Origin: QQVM01 sp035341855
GTDB lineage: Bacteria > Bacteroidota > Bacteroidia > AKYH767-A > 2013-40CM-41-45
DNA: 64,000 nt
Assembly: GCA_035341855.1 (NCBI GenBank)
Contig: DAOQWA010000011.1
Location: forward strand, 1 to 64,000
Direction: 5' to 3'
In this document: one piece after another, positions 35,910 through 44,893 of the stretch
Numbering within the stretch: the stretch's first letter is position 1
Layout: every line of letters begins with the position of its first letter
The notes under the pieces: generated by a model
Databases searched by the model: none
Told to the model about the DNA's origin: nothing
The model's input: only the letters and a program-made list of their open reading frames with translations
Made by a program: the position numbers and the translations under genes

Positions 35910-37241
35910 ATGATTAAAATATTTCTGGTTATACAACGTGAGTACCTCACTAGAGTTAAGAAGAAATCATTTTTAGTAATGACAATTCTTGGTCCATTAC
36001 TTATGGGTTCAATACTTGTTGCAATGTTGATGATCGATAAAGTGGACACAGAAGTGAAGACTATTGCTGTCATCGATGAGACTCATTTATTTTCAGATAA
36101 GTTCAAAGACAATGAGCGCATTCGTTTTGTCAGCATGAACGGTCCGGTTGACTCAATAAGAAATTCAAGTAAGGGAAATAATATCTTTGGTGTACTATAC
36201 ATTCCGGCAACATCTAATCTGTCATCATTGGAAAAAGCTGTTGTTCTGTATTCTGAATCGCAACCGGGTTTTGAAGTTATTTCGAAAATAAAATTTACAC
36301 TTGAGAAGGAAATTAACACATCAAAATATCTGGAGGCAGGTATAGACGAAAAAAAATTGGCTCAGATTAAAACAGATGTCGATATACGGACCAGAGATCT
36401 AGAGGATAAAGAAACAAGCACACCTCTTACAACTGGTCTGGGTTTTGCAAGCGGTCTGTTGATCTATCTTTTTATTTTCATCTATGGCGCGATGGTTATG
36501 CGTGGAGTGATGGAGGAAAAAACAAGTCGTATTGTTGAAGTTATTATTTCTTCAGTTAAGCCATTCCAGTTAATGATGGGTAAAATTGTCGGAGTTGCAC
36601 TCGTCGGTCTCACTCAGTTTATGTTGTGGGTAGTTCTCACTCTTCTTGTCTATTCCGGTGTTTCGGCAGTTATGCTGAACGGTAAGACAGATCAGGAAAA
36701 AGTCGAGACCATGATGAAGGTTAGTCCGGGTGCACAAGCTCAAATGGAATATTCAGATGTTCCAACTGTCGCTGAACCGGGCAAAACCGACCAGCTTTTG
36801 AAGATGTTAAGCTCCATTAATTTTCCCTTGATCATAGGCATGTTTATATTTTATTTTCTCGGAGGATATCTTCTATATAGTGCATTATTTGCGGCCATTG
36901 GTTCCGCGGTAGATTCTGAAACAGATACCCAGCAATTCATGTTCCCTGTCACTATACCACTGATCGTTGCATATATTGCTGCTGTGAATGTTATTCAAAA
37001 TCCACAGGGAAATGTAGCGTTCTGGTTTTCTGTAATCCCCTTGACTTCACCCATAGTAATGATGGTACGAATACCTTTTGGAGTGCCGCTGAGTCATATC
37101 ATTCTTTCGATGGTTCTGCTCATTGGGGGGTTTGTTTTCACAACATGGTTCGCCGCTAAAATTTATCGAACGGGAATTTTGATGTACGGAAAGAAAGTAG
37201 GCTATAAGGAAATTTGGAAATGGATTCGTTACCATAACTAA
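35910..37241 (+). CDS. ABC-2 type permease (NatB-like)
   Basis: A 443-residue permease. One membrane segment near the N-terminus (about residues 20-40), a large external loop of about 130 residues, then five or six segments in the C-terminal half, the layout of ABC-2 permeases. IYGAMVMRGVMEEKTSRIVE and VIISSVKPFQLMMGKIVGVA are typical of the NatB/YhaP group. It works with the preceding ATPase. No other gene is in the operon. Confidence 0.85.
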   Translation: MIKIFLVIQREYLTRVKKKSFLVMTILGPLLMGSILVAMLMIDKVDTEVKTIAVIDETHLFSDKFKDNERIRFVSMNGPVDSIRNSSKGNNIFGVLYIPATSNLSSLEKAVVLYSESQPGFEVISKIKFTLEKEINTSKYLEAGIDEKKLAQIKTDVDIRTRDLEDKETSTPLTTGLGFASGLLIYLFIFIYGAMVMRGVMEEKTSRIVEVIISSVKPFQLMMGKIVGVALVGLTQFMLWVVLTLLVYSGVSAVMLNGKTDQEKVETMMKVSPGAQAQMEYSDVPTVAEPGKTDQLLKMLSSINFPLIIGMFIFYFLGGYLLYSALFAAIGSAVDSETDTQQFMFPVTIPLIVAYIAAVNVIQNPQGNVAFWFSVIPLTSPIVMMVRIPFGVPLSHIILSMVLLIGGFVFTTWFAAKIYRTGILMYGKKVGYKEIWKWIRYHN

Positions 37242-37361
37242 TAGAATAGCCCTTAAGCTCTTTTCTGGTTGAGAATTAGACGGTTTAATCTCAATTGAAA
37301 TTTTAGCGATTTTTCTTCTATATTTATGAAGATTTTAACTGCTCAGGTTAAATAGCTTCTT

Positions 37362-38378
37362 ATGTCTCAGCAGCCTACCCGAAATAGCCGTATTGCAGTC
37401 CTGGATCTGGGAACAAATACTTTCCATTTGCTGATCGTCGATGTGTATCCTGAAGGCAAGTGCAGGAAGGTATTCAAATCAAAAATTGTAGTTAAGCTGG
37501 GTGAGGGTGGAATACACAAATCTTTTATAACAGAGAAATCTTTTTCAAGAGGAATCCGCGCGCTAAAACATTATGCCGAGATCATTAAAAAGAATCAGGC
37601 AAGAGAAGTATATGCTTTTGCTACTTCTGCAATCCGTAGCGCTAAGAACGGACCGGATTTTGCCCGGGTCGTTTTACAACAGACCGGCATCAGGATTAAG
37701 ATAATCTCCGGAGAGGAAGAAGCAAGATTAATTTGCCTTGGTGTAAGACAATGTATTGAAATGAATGATGAGGCTGTCTTGATCATGGATATAGGTGGAG
37801 GTAGCACCGAGTTTATCATCGCAGACAAGGAAAATATTTTTGCAAGACATAGTTTTAATATTGGAGCAGCAAGGTTACTGGAGCTGTTTAATCCTTCTGA
37901 CCCGGTAAATGAAGACGAAGTGCTTAAAGTTGAGAAATTCTTGAAGGATCAATTGTCGGATCTTGATAAGTCAATTAAAAAATTTCCTGTCAATAAACTT
38001 ATAGGTTCATCTGGAAGCTTCGATACATTCGCTGAAATGATAGGATACAAATTCCATAATAAAAACGTTCTGAAAAATGTGAATTCCTATGATTTTGAGC
38101 TGAGCGAATATTGTGAGTTGCATGATGAACTTTTACTTTCTACTAAAGCCCAAAGGAATAAAATGAAAGGGCTCATCAAAATGAGGGTAGATATGATTGT
38201 CCTGGCAAGTATTTGCACCAGCTTTGTCCTCAAACGCTATTCATTAAATGAAATGGCACTTTCGAAGTTTGCTCTAAAAGAAGGAGCACTATGGGAGATA
38301 ATAAATAAAGTTGTAAAATCAAACAGCGCAAATGGTATCAAAACAGGAAGGGAGCCTCATTTTGTTAAAACTGATTGA
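37362..38378 (+). CDS. Ppx/GppA family phosphatase
   Basis: A 338-residue protein of the exopolyphosphatase/guanosine pentaphosphatase family (actin-like ATPase fold). AVLDLGTNTFHLLIVDV is the first phosphate loop, YAFATSAIRSAKNG and KIISGEEEARLICLGV the middle block, and LIMDIGGGSTEFIIAD the second loop. It lacks the C-terminal HD domain of GppA and so is the short form common in Bacteroidetes. It would act on polyphosphate or pppGpp. The downstream gene encodes a response regulator. Confidence 0.85.
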   Translation: MSQQPTRNSRIAVLDLGTNTFHLLIVDVYPEGKCRKVFKSKIVVKLGEGGIHKSFITEKSFSRGIRALKHYAEIIKKNQAREVYAFATSAIRSAKNGPDFARVVLQQTGIRIKIISGEEEARLICLGVRQCIEMNDEAVLIMDIGGGSTEFIIADKENIFARHSFNIGAARLLELFNPSDPVNEDEVLKVEKFLKDQLSDLDKSIKKFPVNKLIGSSGSFDTFAEMIGYKFHNKNVLKNVNSYDFELSEYCELHDELLLSTKAQRNKMKGLIKMRVDMIVLASICTSFVLKRYSLNEMALSKFALKEGALWEIINKVVKSNSANGIKTGREPHFVKTD

Positions 38379-38474
38379 TCTTTTTAATCTCTTTAATGTA
38401 ATTCTATTTATAGTTAATTAAGCAATCAATGTACCTATTGGCAAAGTGAATGTATTGATAATTATTAGAAATTT

Positions 38475-39635
38475 ATGACAGCAAAAATATTGATCATTGA
38501 TGATGAGAAACCAATTAGAAATACCTTGCGGGATATACTGCAATATGAAAAGTTTGAAGTATTAGAAGCTGCTGATGGGGCAGAGGGTATCAAAATTGCT
38601 TCTATGCATAAACCTGATATGGTTTTATGTGACATCAAGATGGCTAAAATGGATGGCCTTGAAGTATTGGCTAAATTGCAGGAGCTCGATCCTGATTTAC
38701 CTGTCGTTATGATCTCCGGTCATGGAACAATTGAGACAGCTGTTGAGTCGCTTAAGAAAGGTGCATATGATTATATCTCAAAACCACCTGATCTAAACAG
38801 ATTATTGGTTACTGTACGAAATGCTTTAGACCGAACTACACTTATCACTGAGACGAAAAGTCTGAAGCGAAAGGTTTATAAAACCAGAGAGATCATTGGA
38901 GACTCTGCCGCTATCAGACAGATTAAAGAAATGATTGACAAGGTTGCAGGTACGGAAGCTCGTGTATTGATAACGGGAAGTAATGGAACAGGAAAGGAAC
39001 TAGTGGCTAGATGGTTACATGAGAAAAGTAAGCGTGCCATCGGTCCATTAGTTGAAGTAAATTGTGCAGCTATACCTTCTGAGCTCATAGAGAGCGAATT
39101 GTTTGGTCACGAAAAGGGAGCTTTTACCTCTGCGATAAAGCAAAGAGTAGGAAAGTTTGAGCTTGCAAAGGATGGAACATTATTTTTAGATGAGATTGGA
39201 GATATGAGTTTGTCGGCTCAGTCAAAAGTTTTACGGGCACTTCAGGAGAATAAAATTACTAGAGTTGGCGGAGAGAAAGAGATACCCGTTAACCCGAGGA
39301 TTGTTGCCGCTACAAATAAAGATTTAAAAGCTGAAATTGAAAAGGGAAATTTTCGCGAAGATCTTTACCATCGGTTGAGTGTCATTCTCATTCATGTACC
39401 GGCGCTGAATGACAGAAGAGAAGATGTCCCCTTATTAGCGGAACATTTTATTAAAGAAATATGTGAAGATTACGGAATGCCCTTGAAAGAATTTACTCCG
39501 GATGCAATGAAGGAGCTGCAAAAAACAAACTGGACAGGTAACATTAGAGAGCTTCATAATGTCGTTGAGCGTCTGGTAATACTCTGCGATAAAAAAATCA
39601 GCGATAAGGACGTGAAGCTATTTGCAGGGAAATGA
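38475..39635 (+). CDS. Sigma-54-type response regulator lacking the DNA-binding domain
   Basis: A 386-residue protein. Receiver domain (residues 1-120) with Asp53 as phosphoacceptor (LCDIKM) and the acidic pair at 10-11. AAA+ domain with Walker A GSNGTGKE (168-175), a loop reading GAFTSA (215-220) instead of GAFTGA, Walker B LFLDEIGD and arginine region REDLYHRLSV. The AAA lid ends with WTGNIRELHNVVERLVILC, and the protein stops 18 residues later, so the usual Fis-type helix-turn-helix is missing. No sensor kinase is adjacent. It may act through sigma-54 without fixed DNA sites or regulate something else. Confidence 0.85.
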   Translation: MTAKILIIDDEKPIRNTLRDILQYEKFEVLEAADGAEGIKIASMHKPDMVLCDIKMAKMDGLEVLAKLQELDPDLPVVMISGHGTIETAVESLKKGAYDYISKPPDLNRLLVTVRNALDRTTLITETKSLKRKVYKTREIIGDSAAIRQIKEMIDKVAGTEARVLITGSNGTGKELVARWLHEKSKRAIGPLVEVNCAAIPSELIESELFGHEKGAFTSAIKQRVGKFELAKDGTLFLDEIGDMSLSAQSKVLRALQENKITRVGGEKEIPVNPRIVAATNKDLKAEIEKGNFREDLYHRLSVILIHVPALNDRREDVPLLAEHFIKEICEDYGMPLKEFTPDAMKELQKTNWTGNIRELHNVVERLVILCDKKISDKDVKLFAGK

Positions 39636-39676
39636 TCACCAATTCAATAATAACAAATATTAAATTGAATTAGAGT

Positions 39677-40588
39677 ATGTCAAATAAAATAAGAACAGTA
39701 AAAAGAATGAGCCAGCGGTACAAGAATTTTAGTTTCTCAGAGCTAATGACCAAGGCTGATGAGGAATTTCTTGAATCTATCATTGAAATGGATTCAATGG
39801 GTAACATATTGTTTGAATCAAAATTCAATAATCTGGGTGAGCTTGAAGAGAAAAATTCTTTAACATATACTCCTGAGGGCAAATTAGTAGAACATGTGTT
39901 ATACTATGCGATGGACGAAATGACAGAAAAGCGACTGCTTAAAAGGGACGATAAAGGTAGGTTGTTAGAGGAAACTAAATATTATGGAGAAGAAAGCGGA
40001 GAAAAAACAAGTTATGAGTATAATGAAAAAGATTTGCTTTCTGTAATCATTGAATATGACGAAGAAGGACAATTTGTCTCACGTGAAGAAATCTTTTATG
40101 ATGAGAAAGGTGGAGTAGCAGAACGGATTAAGACAAATGAAAAGAATGAAGTGATTGAAAAAGTATTGTTTGAGAAAACCAATGACGATAAAATTATTTT
40201 GGAAAAGGAATTTGGAGCTGATGGTGAATTGAGAAGTGTATCTACTATTGCATTCGACGAAAATGGCAAAGAAGTATCCATTCACCAAAGCAGTCCTGAT
40301 GGGAAACTGTTAGGTGGAATCTTAACCAGTTATGACGAAAGGGGCAATGTGCGCGAACGAAAGTATAAAGACTTATATGGAAAGGTCGTAAAATATGAAT
40401 ACGATGAAAACGACCGCATGATAACACAGGAAATTTTCGACACAGGCGGCCTGCTTCTCAGAAAGAATATCTATGAATATGATGATGCAGGGAACTTACT
40501 TACTGAACAAACATTTGAAATGGATAACTCAAGAGGCTCAAAGGAAAAGCACTTTGGCACCAGGTATGAATATGAGTTTTACGAATGA
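39677..40588 (+). CDS. YD/RHS-like repeat protein, cytosolic
   Basis: A 303-residue acidic protein without a signal peptide, made of imperfect 20-25 residue repeats such as YNEKDLLSVIIEYDEEGQF, FYDEKGGVAERIKTNEKNEV and YDERGNVRERKYKDLYGKV, each with a Y-[DE]-x-x-G turn. This is the strand-turn-strand pattern of YD (RHS) repeats, which form long beta-sheets. Most RHS proteins are large secreted toxins; this is small and apparently intracellular. It starts 42 bases after the response regulator and probably shares its transcript. Function unknown. Confidence 0.7.
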   Translation: MSNKIRTVKRMSQRYKNFSFSELMTKADEEFLESIIEMDSMGNILFESKFNNLGELEEKNSLTYTPEGKLVEHVLYYAMDEMTEKRLLKRDDKGRLLEETKYYGEESGEKTSYEYNEKDLLSVIIEYDEEGQFVSREEIFYDEKGGVAERIKTNEKNEVIEKVLFEKTNDDKIILEKEFGADGELRSVSTIAFDENGKEVSIHQSSPDGKLLGGILTSYDERGNVRERKYKDLYGKVVKYEYDENDRMITQEIFDTGGLLLRKNIYEYDDAGNLLTEQTFEMDNSRGSKEKHFGTRYEYEFYE

Positions 40589-40663
40589 GTCTTGCAGATT
40601 TCGGATGAATATTTGATTACAATTAATTGAATTGGCGATAGAATATATGCAAATACACTTATC

Positions 40664-42037
40664 CTAAATCCCATCAACAGGCTCTACATATTCGCCTTCC
40701 CATTTAGCTATAACTACTGTTGCAAGACAATTACCTATAACATTCACTGATGTTCTTGCCATATCCATTAACTCATCGATTCCAAGAATGATAAAAATGG
40801 GCGCAACCGGTAAGCCGAAGCTGGCGGCAGTCCCAAGGAGAATAACAAGAGATGCACGAGGTACACCTGCAACACCTTTACTGGTGACCATGAGAGTCAG
40901 TACCATGACAATTTGTTCTCCCCAGCTCATGTTGATACCTGCAGCTTGTGCAACGAAAACTGAGGCAAGTGATAAGTAGAGGGTTGTTCCATCAAGATTA
41001 AAGCTATATCCTGTAGGTAAAACAAAAGCAACAATCTTTCTAGGCACGCCAAGTTTTTCCATGTTCTCCATAGCTTTAGGTAACGCGGCCTCCGAACTGG
41101 TCGTTGCAAAAGCAATAGATACAGGTTCTACAATGGCATTAATGAATTTTTTTAAAGGAACTTTTGCAATCAGTGCGACCGGAAGTAAAACAAACAAGAG
41201 AAAAAATATCAGTGCTAAATAAAGTGTAGAAAGCAGCTGGAATAAATTCATGAGGATTCCTATTCCCATATGACTAACCGTATATGCAATAGCAGCACCG
41301 ACACCTATTGGAGCAAAGTACATCACCACACGCGTAAATTTAAACATGACTTCTGCTAAACTTTCTGTGAAGTCTAGCATCGGTTTTCGTTTAGCTTCAT
41401 TTACCAATGCCAAACCAATAGCAAAAAGAATGCTGAACACTACGATCTGCAATACTTGTCCATCAGCAATTGACTTGGCAACATTCTCAGGAAAAATGTG
41501 CAGAATAACTTCTTCGGCAGTTTGTTTTTGCCCCACCAATGTTTCTCCTGGAGGCGGAGGAGGTAGATCAATTCCAACCCCGGCTTGAGATATATTGATG
41601 GCAAACAAGCCTATGAAAAGAGCTATTGTCGTCACCACCTCAAAATAAATCAGGGATTTTAATCCCATCCTGCCAACTTGCTTTAGGCTCGCATGTCCGG
41701 CTATACCTACAACAAGTGTAGAAAACAGGAGTGGTGCAATGATTGTTTTTATTAGCTTAAGAAATATTTTGCTCAAAACCTGCAAGTGTACCGCAAAATC
41801 CGGCGCATCATAGCCGATTTCAGTTCCGATAAACATACTATACAAAATCCAGGCAGTGAGAGATTTTTTCTTCACTACAAGGTAGCCGAATATCAGAAGG
41901 ACAAACACCCGTAACGGGATCAGGATTGGTGTTCCTAAGCCCAGCCAGTTGTTTTCCTGAGCCAGCATGAGTATCCCGTATGCTGCTACGATACTTAGAT
42001 ACAATAGTGAGAGACGTCCTTTATTTAATTCAGGCAT
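40664..42037 (-). CDS. Dicarboxylate/amino acid:cation symporter
   Basis: A 457-residue transporter of the DAACS family (GltP/DctA-like). The signature regions are EPVSIAFATTSSEAALPKAM (the serine-rich hairpin 1) and VLPTGYSFNLDGTTLYLSLA, plus the substrate/sodium motif in VTSKGVAGVPRASLVILLGT. About eight membrane segments. It imports glutamate, aspartate or C4-dicarboxylates using Na+ or H+. It stands alone on the minus strand. Confidence 0.9.
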   Translation of the reverse strand: MPELNKGRLSLLYLSIVAAYGILMLAQENNWLGLGTPILIPLRVFVLLIFGYLVVKKKSLTAWILYSMFIGTEIGYDAPDFAVHLQVLSKIFLKLIKTIIAPLLFSTLVVGIAGHASLKQVGRMGLKSLIYFEVVTTIALFIGLFAINISQAGVGIDLPPPPPGETLVGQKQTAEEVILHIFPENVAKSIADGQVLQIVVFSILFAIGLALVNEAKRKPMLDFTESLAEVMFKFTRVVMYFAPIGVGAAIAYTVSHMGIGILMNLFQLLSTLYLALIFFLLFVLLPVALIAKVPLKKFINAIVEPVSIAFATTSSEAALPKAMENMEKLGVPRKIVAFVLPTGYSFNLDGTTLYLSLASVFVAQAAGINMSWGEQIVMVLTLMVTSKGVAGVPRASLVILLGTAASFGLPVAPIFIILGIDELMDMARTSVNVIGNCLATVVIAKWEGEYVEPVDGI

Positions 42038-42120
42038 AGAATAAAGCAGGTGTGGTATTAGCTAAAGCCTGTAAATATAGAATAATATAAACTCAAGACC
42101 ATAATTTTGAGATCGGTCAA

Positions 42121-42150
42121 AAAAAAACCCTGATTTGGTCAGGGTTTTAA
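42121..42150 (-). terminator. Terminator of the sulfur gene cluster
   Basis: Stem AAAACCCTGA / TCAGGGTTTT with a run of T when read on the minus strand, 16 bases after the last rhodanese gene. Confidence 0.75.
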
Positions 42151-42165
42151 AAATACGTTAAAAAC

Positions 42166-42483
42166 TTATTTTCTAATTCTCGATTGGAGGCTCATCCATC
42201 CTCCGCCATTGTGAACTTCACTAAAACCATTAGATTTGAGAATGTTTTTTGCAGAAGCACTTCTCATGCCTGAGGCACAACAGGTAATTACCGGTTTATC
42301 CTTCTTAATTTTTTGCAAGTGCCGGTCTAAGTTGTTGAGTGGAATATTTATGGATCCTTTAATGTGCCCTTGTTGGTATTCGTTTTTTGTTCGCACATCA
42401 ACAATCGTGGCTCCCTGATTCATGAGAGTTGGATAGTCGACGGCTGGTCCTATACCAAATATTTTTTTAATGAATTGTATCAT
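42166..42483 (-). CDS. Rhodanese-like sulfurtransferase
   Basis: 105 residues from the ATG at 42483; a longer frame to 42537 would overlap the upstream gene. A single rhodanese domain: ATIVDVRTKNEYQQGHIKGS and active loop CASGMR with Cys69 (CCASGMRS at 68-75). It moves sulfane sulfur from thiosulfate or persulfides. It is the last gene of a six-gene sulfur-handling run and follows another rhodanese by 35 bases. Confidence 0.85.
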   Translation of the reverse strand: MIQFIKKIFGIGPAVDYPTLMNQGATIVDVRTKNEYQQGHIKGSINIPLNNLDRHLQKIKKDKPVITCCASGMRSASAKNILKSNGFSEVHNGGGWMSLQSRIRK

Positions 42484-42518
42484 AATTTTTAAGTCTATTT
42501 TTTCAGTATTTGATTTGT

Positions 42519-42761
42519 TTAAAGCACTTGTAACCAACTGCCTCCATTTTCACAATTTATTCCTTGTTGCTTGAGAAAGGCTGTTGCCTGGCCGCTTCTT
42601 CCTCCACTTGCACAGCAAAGAATTATTTGACCTTGAATTTGTTTTAATTCTTCTATTCGATCCGGTATTTCGTGAAGTGGGATGTTAATTGATCCGCTCA
42701 CGTTTCCATCTGAGAACTCTTCGGGCGTCCTCACATCAATGATTGTTTTTCTGTTTGTCAT
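42519..42761 (-). CDS. Short rhodanese-like protein
   Basis: An 80-residue protein, one complete but minimal rhodanese domain: TIIDVRTPEEFSDGNVSGSI and active loop CASGGR with Cys50. It is about 20 residues shorter than the next rhodanese gene. It probably works in sulfide or persulfide handling with the other genes of the cluster. Confidence 0.85.
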   Translation of the reverse strand: MTNRKTIIDVRTPEEFSDGNVSGSINIPLHEIPDRIEELKQIQGQIILCCASGGRSGQATAFLKQQGINCENGGSWLQVL

Positions 42762-42774
42762 CTTTTATAGGGTG

Positions 42775-42981
42775 TTAATTTTTATCTTTTTTATCTTTTT
42801 GAATCATGTTAAATAAAAGTCCTCCAACCATCGCTCCATATAAAGTACTATTGATGGGCTTTGAAGTGATAGCACATGTTCCACTTTGACAACCTACATA
42901 AAAATAGTAGAGATAGCCTGCCATTCCACCCATAATGATACCTATCAATATGTACTTATATTTGAAAATGAAGTCGGTCAT
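42775..42981 (-). CDS. DUF6132 small membrane protein
   Basis: A 68-residue protein with two membrane segments (about 10-27 and 46-60) around the loop VGCQSGTCAITSKP with two Cys. This matches DUF6132, a Bacteroidetes family that sits next to rhodanese genes. The Cys pair may touch sulfur or thiols. The tail is basic. It lies between the metallo-beta-lactamase-rhodanese gene and the short rhodanese. Confidence 0.75.
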   Translation of the reverse strand: MTDFIFKYKYILIGIIMGGMAGYLYYFYVGCQSGTCAITSKPINSTLYGAMVGGLLFNMIQKDKKDKN

Positions 42982-43002
42982 GAATTGAATAATTATCCAG
43001 GA

Positions 43003-44373
43003 TTAAATTGAACAGCTTGTAGGTTGAAATAATTTGACATCTTCGCTCAGATCATAAACTGCAACATCATTACCTAGATTGGCTTTAATGATGCTACAAC
43101 CGGCAGCGCTTCTGTAACCTCCGGCGCAATGTACCAGAATGGGCTTATGAAAGGGAATTTCATTGGTTCGCTCCCTTAATTCATATAGAGGTATATGAAT
43201 AGTGTTAGTAAAAATGGGTTTCTCTTCTACCTCAGAAGGATTTCTTATATCTATTATAGTGAAATCAGTTTCATTTGACCTTAATAATTCACTATTGAAA
43301 AATTCTGTCTTATGATCTGCAAAATCCAGAGTAAACGCTTTCTCTATTTGTGGCTCATACCCAATTTTCGCTATGCGTTGTATTATGGTTTCGAGTCTGG
43401 AATCTGAATCGGCGACCAGATAAAATTTCTCTCCTGGATTAACAATACTCCCCAACCAGGTTTCGAAACGTGTGTCATCCATCAGGTTTATGGCGTTTTT
43501 CAGATGCGATTTTTTAAATTGTTCCTGCGGTCGTATGTCGATGATTAGTAAATCTTTGTTTAATGCATTTATGTCAACATGGTTTTTAATTGAGCCTGCT
43601 TTTTTAACTTTGGAAATACTTTCAGAATAATTGGCAGCACCACTTTTGTTTAAACCAACATCATAGGGAAAATATTTCGGAATGAAGGGTTGGTTAGATA
43701 GTAATTGCTCAACAAATTCTTCTTCTTTCATGGCCTGCAGACTCCAGTTGCTAATCTTTTCCGCACCAATGGTGCTTGTGTTTGCCTCACTGAGTCCTTT
43801 TCCGCACAAACTACCTGCTCCATGTGCAGGATATACGAGGACATGATCCGGAAGAACCAGAAGTTTTTCCCTCAATGAATGATACATCTGTTTTGCAAGG
43901 TCTTTTCTTTTCGCCGTAATTGCTCCGGCTTGCTCTCTCAAGTCCGGTCGGCCACAATCGCCAATAAAGAGAGTATCCCCTGTGAAAACTGCTTTTTCTT
44001 TTCCTTTTTCATCGATGGCCAGGATGCTGATACTATCGGGCGAATGCCCCGGTGTGTTTATAGCTTTCAAGGTTATATTGCCAAGTACCAATGCATCGCC
44101 ATCATCAAAAGATTGATGCGGATATTCTGCTCCGAGAAATTTGCTCACATAGATTGATGCTCCGGAATGCTTACTGATTTCAAGATGACTGCTAACAAAG
44201 TCTGCATGAGGATGAGTTTCAATTACAGCGGTAATCTTTGCATTATTATTGTTTGCAAATTCATAGTATGGTTTCGGATCTCTGGCAGGGTCTATCAGTG
44301 CCATTTCTCCATTGCTAACTATAGCATAACTGAAATGGGATAAGTTTTTATCTTCAAATTGTTGTATTTTCAT
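43003..44373 (-). CDS. Metallo-beta-lactamase fold persulfide dioxygenase-like with rhodanese domains
   Basis: A 456-residue protein. The N-terminal domain (about 1-240) is a metallo-beta-lactamase fold with HPHAD at residues 54-58 and FTGDTLFIGDCGRPDLR, like the ETHE1/BlrD persulfide dioxygenases. Two rhodanese domains follow. The first (about 265-350) lacks the catalytic Cys (LVADSDSR), the second keeps it (VHCAGGYRS). ETHE1-type enzymes oxidise glutathione persulfide to sulfite, so sulfide detoxification is the likely role, in the cytosol. It lies downstream of a TauE-type transporter, which could export the sulfite. Confidence 0.85.
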   Translation of the reverse strand: MKIQQFEDKNLSHFSYAIVSNGEMALIDPARDPKPYYEFANNNNAKITAVIETHPHADFVSSHLEISKHSGASIYVSKFLGAEYPHQSFDDGDALVLGNITLKAINTPGHSPDSISILAIDEKGKEKAVFTGDTLFIGDCGRPDLREQAGAITAKRKDLAKQMYHSLREKLLVLPDHVLVYPAHGAGSLCGKGLSEANTSTIGAEKISNWSLQAMKEEEFVEQLLSNQPFIPKYFPYDVGLNKSGAANYSESISKVKKAGSIKNHVDINALNKDLLIIDIRPQEQFKKSHLKNAINLMDDTRFETWLGSIVNPGEKFYLVADSDSRLETIIQRIAKIGYEPQIEKAFTLDFADHKTEFFNSELLRSNETDFTIIDIRNPSEVEEKPIFTNTIHIPLYELRERTNEIPFHKPILVHCAGGYRSAAGCSIIKANLGNDVAVYDLSEDVKLFQPTSCSI

Positions 44374-44456
44374 GGTGTTTTATTGTTTGAATTTATTTCA
44401 CAATGTACGAGGCCGGTGTAAATCTCACAGCTACTTTTGTTACACAAGTTTTGTGA

Positions 44457-44828
44457 TCACGATCTATCAAAAAACCACATTTTCACGGCAATCACAACGA
44501 GAAGCACTGCGAATATTCTTTTCATGAATAATTCAGGGATTTGTGTTGCAAACTTTGCCCCGAAATAACCACCTACAAAGAAGAATGCCGCCAAAATCAG
44601 CGATGCCTTGATGTCTACAAATCCTTTTTGATAATATTGATAAGCAGCAAGAGCACCAACAGGCAGAACCATCATAATCAAAGCAGTTCCTTGTGCCAAC
44701 TGTTGAGAATATCCTAAAAAAAGTGCTAATGCCGGAATGATTATAATGGCTCCTCCAAGTCCTAGCAAACCACCCAACAAGCCTGAAATTATACCAATGG
44801 CCGCAATGATTAAAAAATTATTCTCCAT
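44457..44828 (-). CDS. TauE/SafE-type sulfite exporter, half-size
   Basis: 123 residues from the ATG at 44828 (the longer frame has an unlikely N-terminus). Four membrane segments, with LLGGLLGLGGAIIIIPALAL and AQGTALIMMVLPVGALAAYQ typical of the TauE/SafE family. The usual length is about 250 with eight segments, so this is a half-length form that may dimerise. It probably exports sulfite or a related sulfur anion made by the neighbouring persulfide dioxygenase. Confidence 0.8.
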   Translation of the reverse strand: MENNFLIIAAIGIISGLLGGLLGLGGAIIIIPALALFLGYSQQLAQGTALIMMVLPVGALAAYQYYQKGFVDIKASLILAAFFFVGGYFGAKFATQIPELFMKRIFAVLLVVIAVKMWFFDRS

Positions 44829-44893
44829 GAGTCTGAAATTGTATTTAACAATACAAAGTTCAGACATTTATAAAAGTCCTACAGTTACTTCTG

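Noticed and set aside
42519..42537. Longer start for the last rhodanese, overlapping the short rhodanese
   Set aside because: The ATG at 42483 starts at the usual place of the domain and avoids the overlap.
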